A stretch of DNA of 35,341 nucleotides from Modestobacter altitudinis (GCF_005930475.1 NZ_SJEW01000051.1:1-35341); one strand, 5' to 3'; shown: positions 7,047-15,024, counted from the stretch's first letter. The notes: generated from the sequence alone by a model not told the origin. Numbers and translations: made by a program.

Positions 7047-7726
7047 CGATCCGGGTGCTGCTGGCCGACGACCAGGTCCTCATCCGCTCGGGCTTCGCCG
7101 CGCTGATCGGCAGCGACGCCGACCTGGAGGTGGTCGGCGAGGCCTCCGACGGCGCGGAGGCCGTGCGGCAGGCGTTCGAGCTGCGCCCGGACGTCGTCCT
7201 CATGGACATCCGGATGCCGGGGGTGGACGGGCTGACGGCGGCCCGGCAGATCACCGAGTCGCCCGAGCTGGCCGCCGTCCGGGTGATCGTGCTGACCACC
7301 TTCGAGGCCGACGAGTACGTCCTGCAGGCGCTGCGCTCGGGTGCCAGCGGTTTCCTCGGCAAGAGCGTGGAGCCCGAGGAGCTGCTCGACGCCATCCGGG
7401 TGGTCGCCCGCGGCGACGCGCTGCTGTCCCCCCGGGCCACCCGCAGCCTCATCGCCCGGTTCCTCGACCAGCCCGAGCACGGCCGCCCTCCGTTGCCCGG
7501 GACGATCCTGGACGTCCTCACCGAGCGGGAACGCGAGATGGTGGCCCTCGTCGCCCATGGGCTCAGCAACGAGGCCATCGCCGGGCGGCTGTTCCTCTCC
7601 CCGCTGACGGTGAAGACCCACGTCAACCGGGCGATGAGCAAGCTGGGGGCCCGCGACCGCGCGCAACTGGTCGTGCTGGCCTACCAGACCGGTCTGGTCC
7701 GGGCCGGCGACCCCGAGCCCCGCTGA
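7043..7726 (+). CDS. LuxR/NarL-family response regulator
   Basis: A 227-residue regulator. The receiver domain (residues 1-120) has the acidic pair D9-D10, phosphoacceptor D55 in DVVLMDIRMPG, the switch Thr in VIVLTTFEAD, and Lys in GKSVEPEELL. A C-terminal LuxR-type helix-turn-helix follows: LTEREREMVALVAHGLSNEA and LSPLTVKTHVNRAMSKL. GTG start at 7043 overlaps the kinase stop (GTGA), so it is the cognate partner of that kinase. No target site was identified; dedA next door is one candidate. Confidence 0.93.
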   Translation: MTIRVLLADDQVLIRSGFAALIGSDADLEVVGEASDGAEAVRQAFELRPDVVLMDIRMPGVDGLTAARQITESPELAAVRVIVLTTFEADEYVLQALRSGASGFLGKSVEPEELLDAIRVVARGDALLSPRATRSLIARFLDQPEHGRPPLPGTILDVLTEREREMVALVAHGLSNEAIAGRLFLSPLTVKTHVNRAMSKLGARDRAQLVVLAYQTGLVRAGDPEPR

Positions 7727-7810
7727 GGTCCCGGCCTACTGCAGGCGCAGCAGGCGACGCACTCCGCCAGGAGGATGGCAGGACGCGCCGGCGTCCCTAC
7801 CGTCGTCGGC

Positions 7811-8251
7811 ATGACGTCAGGGACGACGCACGACCAGCACCCCGGGACCGGACATCGGCTCCGCGCCTCGGACGCCGAGCGCATGGCGACCGTCGACCTG
7901 CTCAAGGACGCGGTGGCCGCCGGGCTGCTGTCCCCGGACGAGGGCAGTGAGCGGATGGCGACCGCGTTCGCGGCCCGGTACCGCGACGAACTGCCCGCCG
8001 TCACGGCCGACCTCCCCGCGCAGGCTCCCCCGGCGCCCGCCGCCGCGGCCGGCTGGCGCGCGCTCGCCGCGGCCCTGGTCGCCCAGCTCCGGCAGGAGGT
8101 GGCCAGCACCCGGGCGGCCGGCGTCCGGTCCCGGCGCGCGCTCGTCACCGCCGTCGTCGCGGTCGTGCTGGTCGCGGTGCTGGTCAGCCTGGTCGTCCAC
8201 GGGCTGTGGGACGGCGGCCCCGGCGACGGGTTCCGCGGCGACCGCCGGTAG
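7811..8251 (+). CDS. DUF1707-domain protein with C-terminal membrane segment
   Basis: About 146 residues. The N-terminal domain LRASDAERMATVDLLKDAVA then GLLSPDEGSERMATAFAARY and ELPAVTADLP fits DUF1707 (RASDADRE...GRLTLDEFDERL...AALLADLP), a short actinobacterial domain of unknown function. An Ala/Pro linker is followed by a hydrophobic helix RALVTAVVAVVLVAVLVSLV, an anchor near the C-terminus. The start may be ATG 7811 or ATG 7775; the latter directly abuts an AGGAGG. Its last 68 bp overlap the 3' end of the convergent PAP2 gene. Confidence 0.75.
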   Translation: MTSGTTHDQHPGTGHRLRASDAERMATVDLLKDAVAAGLLSPDEGSERMATAFAARYRDELPAVTADLPAQAPPAPAAAAGWRALAAALVAQLRQEVASTRAAGVRSRRALVTAVVAVVLVAVLVSLVVHGLWDGGPGDGFRGDRR

Positions 8252-8888
8252 GGGCACCGCCCTCCGTCCCGTGCCGCAACGCCATCAGCAGCGCCGGCCA
8301 GCCGAGGGCGAGTCCGGCGCCGAGCAACCCACCGGCGACCGTGTCGGAGAGCCAGTGCGCCCTCAGGTACACCCGGGACAGCGCCATGACGACGGCGAAC
8401 AGCACCGCGCGCACCTCCCAGCGCCAGCGCATGGGCCCCGGGGCGGCGACGACGAGCACCACCCCGACCGCGGTCACCGCACCGGCGATCGCGTGGCCGG
8501 ACGGGAAGGCCGCTCCGGAGGTGACGATGAGGCTGTCCGGCGGCCGCGGGCGGTCGACCCACGCCTTCACCGGGCCGATCAACGCCTCGCTGCTGACCAC
8601 CGCCAGGGCGAAGGCGGTCAGCCGCAGCCAGTGCCGCCGCCAGGCCAGCAGGACCAGCGCGGCGACGCGCACCGGCCAGTTGACCCAGACGCTGCCCAAC
8701 CAGGACATGCCGATCGCGACCACCGTGGTCGGGCGGTTCTCCACCGCCCGCGCACCCCGCCACACCGCGTCGTCCACGGCCTGCACCGCCGGCTGGGTGA
8801 CCGGCCAGGCCACCAGCACGCTCACCACCAGGGCGGCTGCCAGCAGCGCACCGCCGATCACCAGGGCCCGCCGGGTGTCGACGAGCAT
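8184..8888 (-). CDS. PAP2 family phosphatase (canonical active site)
   Basis: A 234-residue integral membrane phosphatase of the PAP2/PgpB type. All three motifs are present: KAWVDRPRPP (KX6RP), FPSGHAIAG (PSGH) and SRVYLRAHWLSD (SRX5HX3D). About six membrane helices. Such enzymes dephosphorylate undecaprenyl pyrophosphate, phosphatidate or phosphatidylglycerol phosphate; the substrate here is not determined. A basic Arg/Gly-rich tail (GGRRGTRRRGRRPTARGRPG) follows the last helix. The ATG at 8888 shares one base with the previous stop (TGATG). It is the last gene of the five-gene operon, and its 3' end overlaps the convergent DUF1707 gene by 68 bp. Confidence 0.9.
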   Translation of the reverse strand: MLVDTRRALVIGGALLAAALVVSVLVAWPVTQPAVQAVDDAVWRGARAVENRPTTVVAIGMSWLGSVWVNWPVRVAALVLLAWRRHWLRLTAFALAVVSSEALIGPVKAWVDRPRPPDSLIVTSGAAFPSGHAIAGAVTAVGVVLVVAAPGPMRWRWEVRAVLFAVVMALSRVYLRAHWLSDTVAGGLLGAGLALGWPALLMALRHGTEGGAPTGGRRGTRRRGRRPTARGRPG

Positions 8889-9514
8889 CAGCGCGGGTGC
8901 CCGAGGACCAGCCGGACTCCCCCGGCGACCGCCAGCCCCAGCGCGGCACCGCCGACGACGTCCAGCGGCAGGTGCGCGCCGACGTACACGCGCGCCAGGC
9001 ACACCGCGGCGACCAGGGCGCTGCAGCCGATCCGGGCCCGTCGGCCCAGCCACGGCCAGGCGACGACGAGCAGGCTGGTGACCACCGCGGCGTGCCCGGA
9101 GACGTAGCCGCGGCCCAGCGCCGCGGCACCCCGGACGACCACGTCGGAGAGCAACCCGTCGGGCCGGCCGCGCGGCACCACCCCCTTCACCTGCTTGGCC
9201 AGCAGGTACACGGCCGCCCCGGCGAGCAGCAGCCCGGCCGCCAGCCGCCAGCGGCGGAACGCCGCCGCGACCGCGGCGGCGCACGGCACGACGACGACGT
9301 TGCCCAGCTGCATCACCGGCCAGACGAGGACGAAGGGCAGGACCGTCGTCGCGTTCAGCGCCCGGAAGACCGCCGTCTCGGCGGCGCTGACCGAGTCCGG
9401 GTGCACCGGCAGGGACACCAGCACCAGCAGGGCCGCGCCGCCGACGAGCAGCAGCGCGTCGCGCGGCCGGCGGACGACCCGGGCGGTCCGGGGAGTCCGC
9501 GCGGTGGTCGTCAT
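8888..9514 (-). CDS. PAP2 family phosphatase (slightly variant active site)
   Basis: A 208-residue membrane phosphatase. Motif 1 KGVVPRGRPD fits KX6RP; motif 2 reads YVSGHAAVV (VSGH instead of PSGH); motif 3 reads ARVYVGAHLPLD, where the usual Ser is Ala but the catalytic His and Asp remain. It is therefore probably active but diverged from its downstream neighbour. About six membrane helices. The ATG at 9514 overlaps the upstream stop (ATGA). Two PAP2 enzymes in tandem beside a UPF0104-type membrane protein suggest dephosphorylation of a lipid carrier or phospholipid on the outer face of the membrane. Confidence 0.88.
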   Translation of the reverse strand: MTTTARTPRTARVVRRPRDALLLVGGAALLVLVSLPVHPDSVSAAETAVFRALNATTVLPFVLVWPVMQLGNVVVVPCAAAVAAAFRRWRLAAGLLLAGAAVYLLAKQVKGVVPRGRPDGLLSDVVVRGAAALGRGYVSGHAAVVTSLLVVAWPWLGRRARIGCSALVAAVCLARVYVGAHLPLDVVGGAALGLAVAGGVRLVLGHPR

Positions 9515-10608
9515 GCCGACTCGGGGACCAGGTCGGTGCGCGGGGCGGTGTTGGGCTCGCGCCGCCACGAGGTGTTGCGCTGCCAGAAGACGTAGGTGAG
9601 CACCCCGAACGGGATCGGGAGGACGTAGGTCAGCACGCGGAAGACGAGCACCCCCGCGGCGACGGCGGGGCGGTCCCCACCGGCGGCGGCCAGCCCGCTG
9701 ATCATCGCCACCTCGATGACCCCCAGACCGCCCGGCGTGAACGGGATGGCAGTGAGCAGCCGCGCGAAGGCGAACACCGCCAGGGCCTCGGCCCAGCCGA
9801 CCTGGTCGGCGCCGACCCCGCAGAACCGCAGCGCCAGCAGCAGCACCAGGAACAGCGACAGGTGGCTGACGACCGTGGCCAGGGTCAGCCAGTGCCAGCG
9901 GGCGCGCAGCAGCAGCACGGTGCGGTCGCGGAACTTGGTCAGCGCCAGGTCCCAGCCGTGCACGGGCGGCCGGTGCACCAGCCGCAGCAGCGCCGACACC
10001 CAGCGGGCCAGGGTCTGCCCCACCCGGGCCGCACTGGCCCGGCTGCGCAGCACCAGCCACAGACCGACCACGGCGGCGACGAGGCCGGCGACGCCGAGCA
10101 GGCCGGCCAGCAGCCGGCCGGGCGTCGGCGGCGCGGTGAAGGCCAGCAGCGCGAGCGCCACGACCGGCAGCCCCAGCTTGGCGAAGTTGTTCCACAGCCC
10201 CGAGGTCAGCAGCGACACCGACGTCCGGGAGCGGGAGAACCCCCAGGAGGAGTTCATCGCGTAGGTGAGTCCCATCGCGACGGCCGCGCCACCGACCAGC
10301 GTGTTCGCCACCGCCGTGGTCGTCTCGGTGGAGACCGTGGCCTGCCGCAGCGTCATCCCGGGCGTGGTGGTGACCATGACGAACTGGTACGTGGCCAGGT
10401 TCCACAGCGTCGCCAGCGCCAGCAGGCCGATCTGCACGGCGGTCATGTCCTGCACCGAGGCCCACACGTCGCTGAGGCTGGTGAACTGCGGGAGGAACCA
10501 GAAGACCATCGCCGCGACCAGCACGAGGGAGAACGCCGGGGCGAGCCACCGTCGCCAGGCCGGCCGACGGGGCCGAGCCGGGGGGCTGGCCTGTTCGAGT
10601 GTGGTCAT
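9511..10608 (-). CDS. Lysylphosphatidylglycerol synthase-type TM protein (UPF0104/YbhN-like)
   Basis: A 365-residue polytopic membrane protein with about eight helices, matching the transmembrane part of MprF-like proteins (LPG_synthase_TM) without the soluble synthase domain. Family signatures include the N-terminal LAPAFSLVLVAAMVFWFLP, an internal VANTLVGGAAVAMGLTYAM, and the typical late element LTAIPFTPGGLGVIEVAMIS. Members are thought to translocate lipids or glycolipids. ATG at 10608 overlaps the lipoprotein stop and its own stop overlaps the next PAP2 start, so expression is coupled on both sides. The cargo is not deducible from sequence. Confidence 0.85.
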   Translation of the reverse strand: MTTLEQASPPARPRRPAWRRWLAPAFSLVLVAAMVFWFLPQFTSLSDVWASVQDMTAVQIGLLALATLWNLATYQFVMVTTTPGMTLRQATVSTETTTAVANTLVGGAAVAMGLTYAMNSSWGFSRSRTSVSLLTSGLWNNFAKLGLPVVALALLAFTAPPTPGRLLAGLLGVAGLVAAVVGLWLVLRSRASAARVGQTLARWVSALLRLVHRPPVHGWDLALTKFRDRTVLLLRARWHWLTLATVVSHLSLFLVLLLALRFCGVGADQVGWAEALAVFAFARLLTAIPFTPGGLGVIEVAMISGLAAAGGDRPAVAAGVLVFRVLTYVLPIPFGVLTYVFWQRNTSWRREPNTAPRTDLVPESA

Positions 10609-11207
10609 GGCTGTCCGTCCCCTCCGACGGGGTCGAGGTCGATCCGTCCGCCGCTGTCGGCGTGCACCTGGGCCTGCAGGTCCTCCCGGCTGACCATGCC
10701 GACCGCCTGCGAGGCCAGCGCCTGTGCCTCGCCAGGGCTGCCCTTGTCCAGCCGGAACACGAACGTGACGCAGCCGCCGCGGAACACGTAGAAGCGCTCG
10801 CCCGCGTAGGCGGGGCTGAGCCGTCGCACCCGCTCGAGCCGGTGCGTGAACTCGTGGTCACTGGCGATCTCGATGGCGCCGGCGGTGTCGCAGGACTCCT
10901 CGAGGCGGACCTCGATCGCACCGGGGCCGTCCCGGTCGGAGTCCAGGAAGAACCGGGACAGCCCGTCGCGTACGTCCAGGTGCTGGAAGGTCCAGCCCGA
11001 GGGCAGGACGTCCAGGCACGGCACCCAGGACGACGTCGGCACCGACTGGGCCATCAGGATCACACCGTTGCCCGCACCAGCCCCGTCCTCGACCGGGCAC
11101 AGCGGAGGATCGGGGATCGCGGCCGCGGGGTTCGCCGAGTCGTTGCCGCACCCGGCCAGGCACCCGGCTGCCACGAGGGCCACCGCAGCGGCCGCGGGCC
11201 GGTTCAC
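10605..11207 (-). CDS. Putative lipoprotein of unknown function
   Basis: A 200-residue protein with a lipoprotein signal: basic start (MNRP), hydrophobic stretch AAAAVALVAAGC and lipobox LAGC, giving a mature N-terminal Cys near residue 20. The mature part has several Cys (CPVEDG, VPCLDVLPSGW, LEESCDTAG, RGGCVTFVF), probably disulfide-bonded outside the cell. No domain is recognised. GTG at 11207 overlaps the upstream stop (GTGA). As the only soluble exported member of the operon it may act as a partner or sensor for the membrane enzymes around it; that is inference from position only. Confidence 0.7.
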   Translation of the reverse strand: MNRPAAAAVALVAAGCLAGCGNDSANPAAAIPDPPLCPVEDGAGAGNGVILMAQSVPTSSWVPCLDVLPSGWTFQHLDVRDGLSRFFLDSDRDGPGAIEVRLEESCDTAGAIEIASDHEFTHRLERVRRLSPAYAGERFYVFRGGCVTFVFRLDKGSPGEAQALASQAVGMVSREDLQAQVHADSGGRIDLDPVGGDGQP

Positions 11208-12901
11208 AGCGGCGACCGGAGCAGCTCGGTCGTGATCCCGGCGCAGATCAGGGCCACGAACAGGGTCGCGAGGGTCAGCCCGGTCCGCCGCCAGCTCCAC
11301 CGCTGGATGCGCACCGAGGGCAGCTGGTACGGCAGCAGGGCCACGAACTCCTGGTGCAGGTCCCGCCCCTGCTGGCGCAGCATCCGGCGCAGCTGGGAGG
11401 GCATCGTGAGCCCGCGGGTCGCGGCGAACGCCTCGGCGATCTCCTCGTCGGAGAACTGGGTGCGCGCGCGCCGGTAGACCCGCTCGGCATCGGTGCGCAG
11501 GCCCAGGACCAGCATCATGTTCGCCAGGTCGACCGCCTGCCGCCACGGGCTGGGCCGGACCTCGGCGAAGGCGGTGTCGATGATCACCAGCCGGCCGTCG
11601 CGGACCAGCAGGTTGGCCGGCTTGATGTCGCGGTGCGCCACGCCGATCTCCCACATCCGGCGGACCAGCGCGAGGCCCTGGTCGATGATGGAGTCGTCCA
11701 CCTCGGCGTCGCCGACCTCGCGGGCGCCGGCCATGAACTCCGCGACCAGCAGGTACTCCCGCTCCGGGGTGATCTCCACGATGCCCAGCGGACGGGCCGT
11801 CGGCAGCCCGGCGTCGGCGAACAGGTGCATCACGTAGTCCTCGTACTGCACCAGCCGGCGCACGCTGTGGAACGGCTGCTCGTCCTCCAGGCGGCCGTAG
11901 AGGAGGGTGCGGCCGAGCTTGTACCAGCGGTCGGAGCGCACGTGGGTCGCCGCGTAGAGCTTGCCGAACACGCAGCTCTCGCCCTCCCCGGCGGCCTTGA
12001 CGGTGATCCGCAGCGGCGTGGAGCCACCGGAACCGGACAGGTTGAACGGCTCCACGGAGGTGGCCAGCAGCCCGAGCTGGTCTTCCAGGGCCCGGACGAT
12101 CGCCTGCCCCCGGTGGCCGGTGACGTCCAGGTGCGCCGGGCGTCCGCGGCGGTAGCGCACCGGGTAGACGTCGTTGGGGGTGAGCAGCCGGAAGGCTGCC
12201 AGCGGCACGGCCACGCCCAGGATGACCCCGGCGGCGATGTCGGTGGGGTGGTCCTGCGCCAGGTACAGGCGGGACAGCGCGGTGATCGCCAGCAGGGCGC
12301 AGACGACCCACTTGGCGACCGTGCGGTACCGGCCGGCGGGGACCAGCGAGTAGGCGATGTTGAGCAGGAAGGTGGCGAGCACGGTGACCGGCAGCGAGGG
12401 CATGGAGTAGCCGGCCCAGGCACCGATGATCTCGACCTCGAAGGGGCGGGGGCGCTGGAGGGTCTCGGCCATGCTCGCGCCGACCTTCGCCACGAGGATG
12501 CCGACGGCGAACACCACGAACAGGTGCCGCCACCGCCGGCAGACGAGCAGCACCGCGAGGTTGCCCAGCCACAGCACGTAGACGGCCATGTCCGAGGCCA
12601 GCACGCCGGCCACCTCGGCCACCCGGGTCAGCGCCGGGCTGCGGATCCGCTCGAACGCCTGGAGGACCCAGGTGTCGGCGACGTCGAAGCGGCCCACGCT
12701 GCCGGTGGCCGACACGACCACCCAGGCCACGACCACCAGGCCGGACAGCGCCAGCCACCACTTCCCCGAGGCGTTGAGGTGCCGGGGCAGCGGCGGTGGC
12801 TCGCCCGAGGGGCGCCGCCGGCGCCGGACACGACGGATCGCCGGCGGTCCCGCCCCCGAGGGAGGCACCGCGGTGGGCACTGCCTGCGGCAGCGAGGTCA
12901 C
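11204..12901 (-). CDS. Fusion of a degenerate PAP2 membrane domain and a kinase-like domain
   Basis: A 565-residue protein. Residues ~45-245 form a six-helix PAP2-like domain whose first motif region is kept (QRPRPF, 149-154) but PSGH is PSLP (168-171) and in SRX5HX3D the catalytic His is Asp217, with a His shifted to 218. Both catalytic histidines are thus missing or displaced. Residues ~255-525 resemble a protein-kinase fold: Lys314 in FGKLYA as possible ATP lysine, a catalytic loop HRDIKPANLL (His423, Asp425, Asn430) and IIDTA (Asp442) in place of DFG. A single C-terminal helix follows (~LTLATLFVALICAGITTELL). GTG start at 12901. It heads a five-gene operon joined by overlaps. It could phosphorylate a lipid, glycan or protein; the PAP2 part may be a membrane sensor or binding module. 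Confidence 0.85.
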   Translation of the reverse strand: MTSLPQAVPTAVPPSGAGPPAIRRVRRRRRPSGEPPPLPRHLNASGKWWLALSGLVVVAWVVVSATGSVGRFDVADTWVLQAFERIRSPALTRVAEVAGVLASDMAVYVLWLGNLAVLLVCRRWRHLFVVFAVGILVAKVGASMAETLQRPRPFEVEIIGAWAGYSMPSLPVTVLATFLLNIAYSLVPAGRYRTVAKWVVCALLAITALSRLYLAQDHPTDIAAGVILGVAVPLAAFRLLTPNDVYPVRYRRGRPAHLDVTGHRGQAIVRALEDQLGLLATSVEPFNLSGSGGSTPLRITVKAAGEGESCVFGKLYAATHVRSDRWYKLGRTLLYGRLEDEQPFHSVRRLVQYEDYVMHLFADAGLPTARPLGIVEITPEREYLLVAEFMAGAREVGDAEVDDSIIDQGLALVRRMWEIGVAHRDIKPANLLVRDGRLVIIDTAFAEVRPSPWRQAVDLANMMLVLGLRTDAERVYRRARTQFSDEEIAEAFAATRGLTMPSQLRRMLRQQGRDLHQEFVALLPYQLPSVRIQRWSWRRTGLTLATLFVALICAGITTELLRSPL

Positions 12902-13036
12902 GGCCGCTGATGCTCCCCCTCACCGGCGGTCCCGAACATCCCCTCCTGCGCGGCGATGCCGCTAGCGTGGCCGTGTGCCGCGCCGCCGTGGCCCCACGCC
13001 GACGGTGGTGACGCTCCGGCAGGAAAGGCGGGCACT

Positions 13037-13951
13037 GTGCTCAGGCGCCGGGCGCCGTCCGTCCTCCTCCTCGTCGTGCTGTTGCTCGCCGGGCTGACCG
13101 CCTGCAGCTCCGGCGCCTCGGACGACGGGGAACCCGCCGAGGACACGATCCGCTTCGCCTCTTACGACTTCAGCGAGAACGAGATCCTCGCCGCGGTCTA
13201 CGCGGAGGCCACCCGGCAGGCGGGCCTGCCGGTGTCGCTGCAGCCCGCCGCCGGCACCCGCGAGGTCGTCGAGCCGGCGCTCGAGCAGGGGGTCGTCGAC
13301 GTCGTGATCGACTACCTGGGCACGGCGGTGCAGTTCGTCGACCCCGGCAGCACAGCCGGCACCAGCACACCGGAGCAGCTGTACGCCACGCTCAGCGAGG
13401 TGCTCGGCCGCCGGGGCGTCGACGTGCTCGCCGCGGCGGCGGCCGAGGACCAGAACGGCTTCGCGGTCAGCCGGGCCTTCGCCACCGAGCACGGGGTCAG
13501 CCGGCTGTCCCAGCTGGAGCAGCTGGCCCCCGGCCTGACCTTCGGCGGCCCGCCGGAGTGCCCGGAGCGCCCGCTGTGCCTGCCCGGTCTGCGGGCCGTC
13601 TACGGCCTGCGGTTCGGCACCGTCGTCAACATGCCGTCCCGGGCCGCCACCGTCGAGGCGCTGGTCGCCGGGTCGATCCAGGTCGGGCTGCTGGAGACCA
13701 CGGACGCCCGGCTGGGCGGCAAGGCGCCGGTGGTCCTGCTCACCGACGACCGCTCCCTCCAGCCGCACGAGAACGTCGTCCCGCTGGTGCGCACCGCCGC
13801 CCTGGACCGGTGGGGCCACCGGCTGGCGGACGCTCTGGACGCGGTCAGCGCCCGGTTGACCACGGCCGACCTCATCAGCCTGAACCGGGCCGTGGAGGTC
13901 GAGGGACTGACGCCCGAGGCGGCCGCGGCGCGGTGGTGGGCCGCCGGCTGA
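13037..13951 (+). CDS. Glycine betaine/osmoprotectant-type ABC substrate-binding lipoprotein (OpuAC-like)
   Basis: About 304 residues from GTG 13037, which follows AGGAAAGG; an upstream in-frame ATG at 12956 would add a poorly hydrophobic leader. Signal: LRRRAPSVLLLVVLLLAGLTAC with lipobox LTAC, then a Ser/Gly linker. The mature part resembles OpuAC proteins: IRFASYDFSENEILAAVYAE, GTREVVEPALEQGVVDVVID, DYLGTAVQFV and ENVVPLVR near the end. These proteins bind quaternary amines and deliver them to an ABC permease. No permease or ATPase gene lies next to it: the flanking genes run the other way. It is either an orphan binding protein or has lost its transporter here. Confidence 0.85.
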   Translation: MLRRRAPSVLLLVVLLLAGLTACSSGASDDGEPAEDTIRFASYDFSENEILAAVYAEATRQAGLPVSLQPAAGTREVVEPALEQGVVDVVIDYLGTAVQFVDPGSTAGTSTPEQLYATLSEVLGRRGVDVLAAAAAEDQNGFAVSRAFATEHGVSRLSQLEQLAPGLTFGGPPECPERPLCLPGLRAVYGLRFGTVVNMPSRAATVEALVAGSIQVGLLETTDARLGGKAPVVLLTDDRSLQPHENVVPLVRTAALDRWGHRLADALDAVSARLTTADLISLNRAVEVEGLTPEAAAARWWAAG

Positions 13952-13960
13952 CCCCCGGGG

Positions 13961-14437
13961 TCAGCCTCGGCTGCCGAGCAGCCGGTGCAGCAGGCGGCCC
14001 GGCTGGCGGAGCGACCAGCAGGCCAGCCGGACGCCGAGCCGCAGCAGGTCGCCGTACTCCGCCGGCCGCGGACCGGCCACGGGCGCGACCGGCGAGGGCT
14101 CAGGCGACGGCGTGAGCGGGGGCGGGGGGCCGGCGGTGAGCAGGTCGACGGCGGAGCGGCCGCGCGGGGCCCGCAGCGAGTCGAACGACGGGATCGCCGG
14201 CGCGTCCGGCGACTCCTGCTCGGCGTCCGGGGACGGCGGCCCGGGCACGACGAGCCGGATCGCGGCGATCATCCCCGGACCCAGGCCGGGGACGGCGGCG
14301 AGGTCGTCCCTGCTGAGCAGCGCGAGCCGGTCGAGGTCGGTGATCCCGGCGCGGGTCAGCGCGGTGACCGCCCGGCCCGGCAGTCCGAGGTCGTGGACGC
14401 TGCGTGGGGGCACGTCTCCCGGCGACCCGTTCGGCAT
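13961..14437 (-). CDS. Helix-hairpin-helix / alpha-CTD-like domain protein
   Basis: A 158-residue protein. Residues ~15-65 (HDLGLPGRAVTALTRAGI, DLDRLALLSRDDLAAVPGLG, PGMIAAIRLV) match the helix-hairpin-helix fold of the RNA polymerase alpha C-terminal domain, found also in small DNA-binding proteins. The middle is Pro/Glu-rich and disordered; the C-terminal 30 residues are basic and amphipathic (LRLGVRLACWSLRQPGRLLH). A role in binding DNA or nucleoprotein is plausible but not shown. ATG start at 14437. It lies downstream of the NTF2-like gene with a hairpin between them. Confidence 0.7.
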   Translation of the reverse strand: MPNGSPGDVPPRSVHDLGLPGRAVTALTRAGITDLDRLALLSRDDLAAVPGLGPGMIAAIRLVVPGPPSPDAEQESPDAPAIPSFDSLRAPRGRSAVDLLTAGPPPPLTPSPEPSPVAPVAGPRPAEYGDLLRLGVRLACWSLRQPGRLLHRLLGSRG

Positions 14438-14457
14438 GCGCTCAACCTAGTGGTCAC

Positions 14458-14508
14458 GGCTCCGGTCGGCGGCACGGCGGTCTCCGGACGGGGGGGGGCA
14501 CCGGAGCC
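14458..14508. terminator. Inverted repeat between two minus-strand genes (possible terminator)
   Basis: Perfect 9-bp arms, GGCTCCGGT at 14458-14466 and ACCGGAGCC at 14500-14508, enclose a 33-nt loop containing a run of nine G (14490-14498). It lies between the NTF2-like gene (stop at 14513) and the start of the helix-hairpin-helix gene (14437), so it could end or attenuate the first transcript. There is no U-tract, and the large loop weakens the case. Confidence 0.35.
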
Positions 14509-14512
14509 CCGG

Positions 14513-14956
14513 TCAGCCCCCGCCCGCGACGACCGGCACCACCCGGACGGCGCCGGTGCCGACCAGGGCGCCCAGCTCGTCGGCGACCATCCAGATCTCG
14601 CTGATCCGGCCGTCGGTGAGGGTCAGCACGTCGATGACGCGGAGCTCGACGACCTCGCCGGTGGCCGGCACCGGCCCGGCGGACGTGCTGAGCGTGCCGG
14701 TGTGCCGCCCGCGCAGCCGGAACGCCACGGCGACCTTGCCGCCGCCTCCCTCGACGACGTCGACGACCTCCCGCTCGACCCGGTCGAGGGCGGCCTGCAG
14801 CGCCCGGGCCCGGACGACGAGCCCGGTGAGGGCGACCGGCGCGCCGTTGACGGTCACCGGGTCGGTGTAGAGCTCGCGGAACGCGGCCGCGGCGACCGCG
14901 TCGTCGGCGGGCAGCTCGGTCCACAGCCGGAGCAGCCGATCGACGTCGAAGGCCAT
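14513..14956 (-). CDS. NTF2-like/SnoaL-type protein (ester cyclase-like fold)
   Basis: A 147-residue protein starting MAFDVDRLLRLWTELPADDA. The order of elements (N-terminal helices, FRELYTDPVTVNGAPVALTG, then a run of strands KVAVAFRLRGRHTGTL, VVELRVIDVLTLTDGRISEI and WMVADE) is that of SnoaL/NTF2-like alpha+beta cone proteins, where a tryptophan and acidic residues line the pocket. Members include polyketide cyclases, isomerases and proteins with only a binding role. ATG at 14956 is chosen because a G-rich stretch precedes it; an upstream in-frame start would run under the neighbouring divergent gene. Function is not assigned. Confidence 0.72.
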   Translation of the reverse strand: MAFDVDRLLRLWTELPADDAVAAAAFRELYTDPVTVNGAPVALTGLVVRARALQAALDRVEREVVDVVEGGGGKVAVAFRLRGRHTGTLSTSAGPVPATGEVVELRVIDVLTLTDGRISEIWMVADELGALVGTGAVRVVPVVAGGG

Positions 14957-15024
14957 CGCCCCATGCTGCTCCGCCTCCCCGTCGGCCACCAGGCCCCTCG
15001 GACCGGACACCGGCATGGGAACCT

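Noticed and set aside
14490-14498. Run of nine G as a phase-variation tract
   Set aside because: It is outside any coding region, so slippage would not switch a frame; kept only as part of the hairpin loop.
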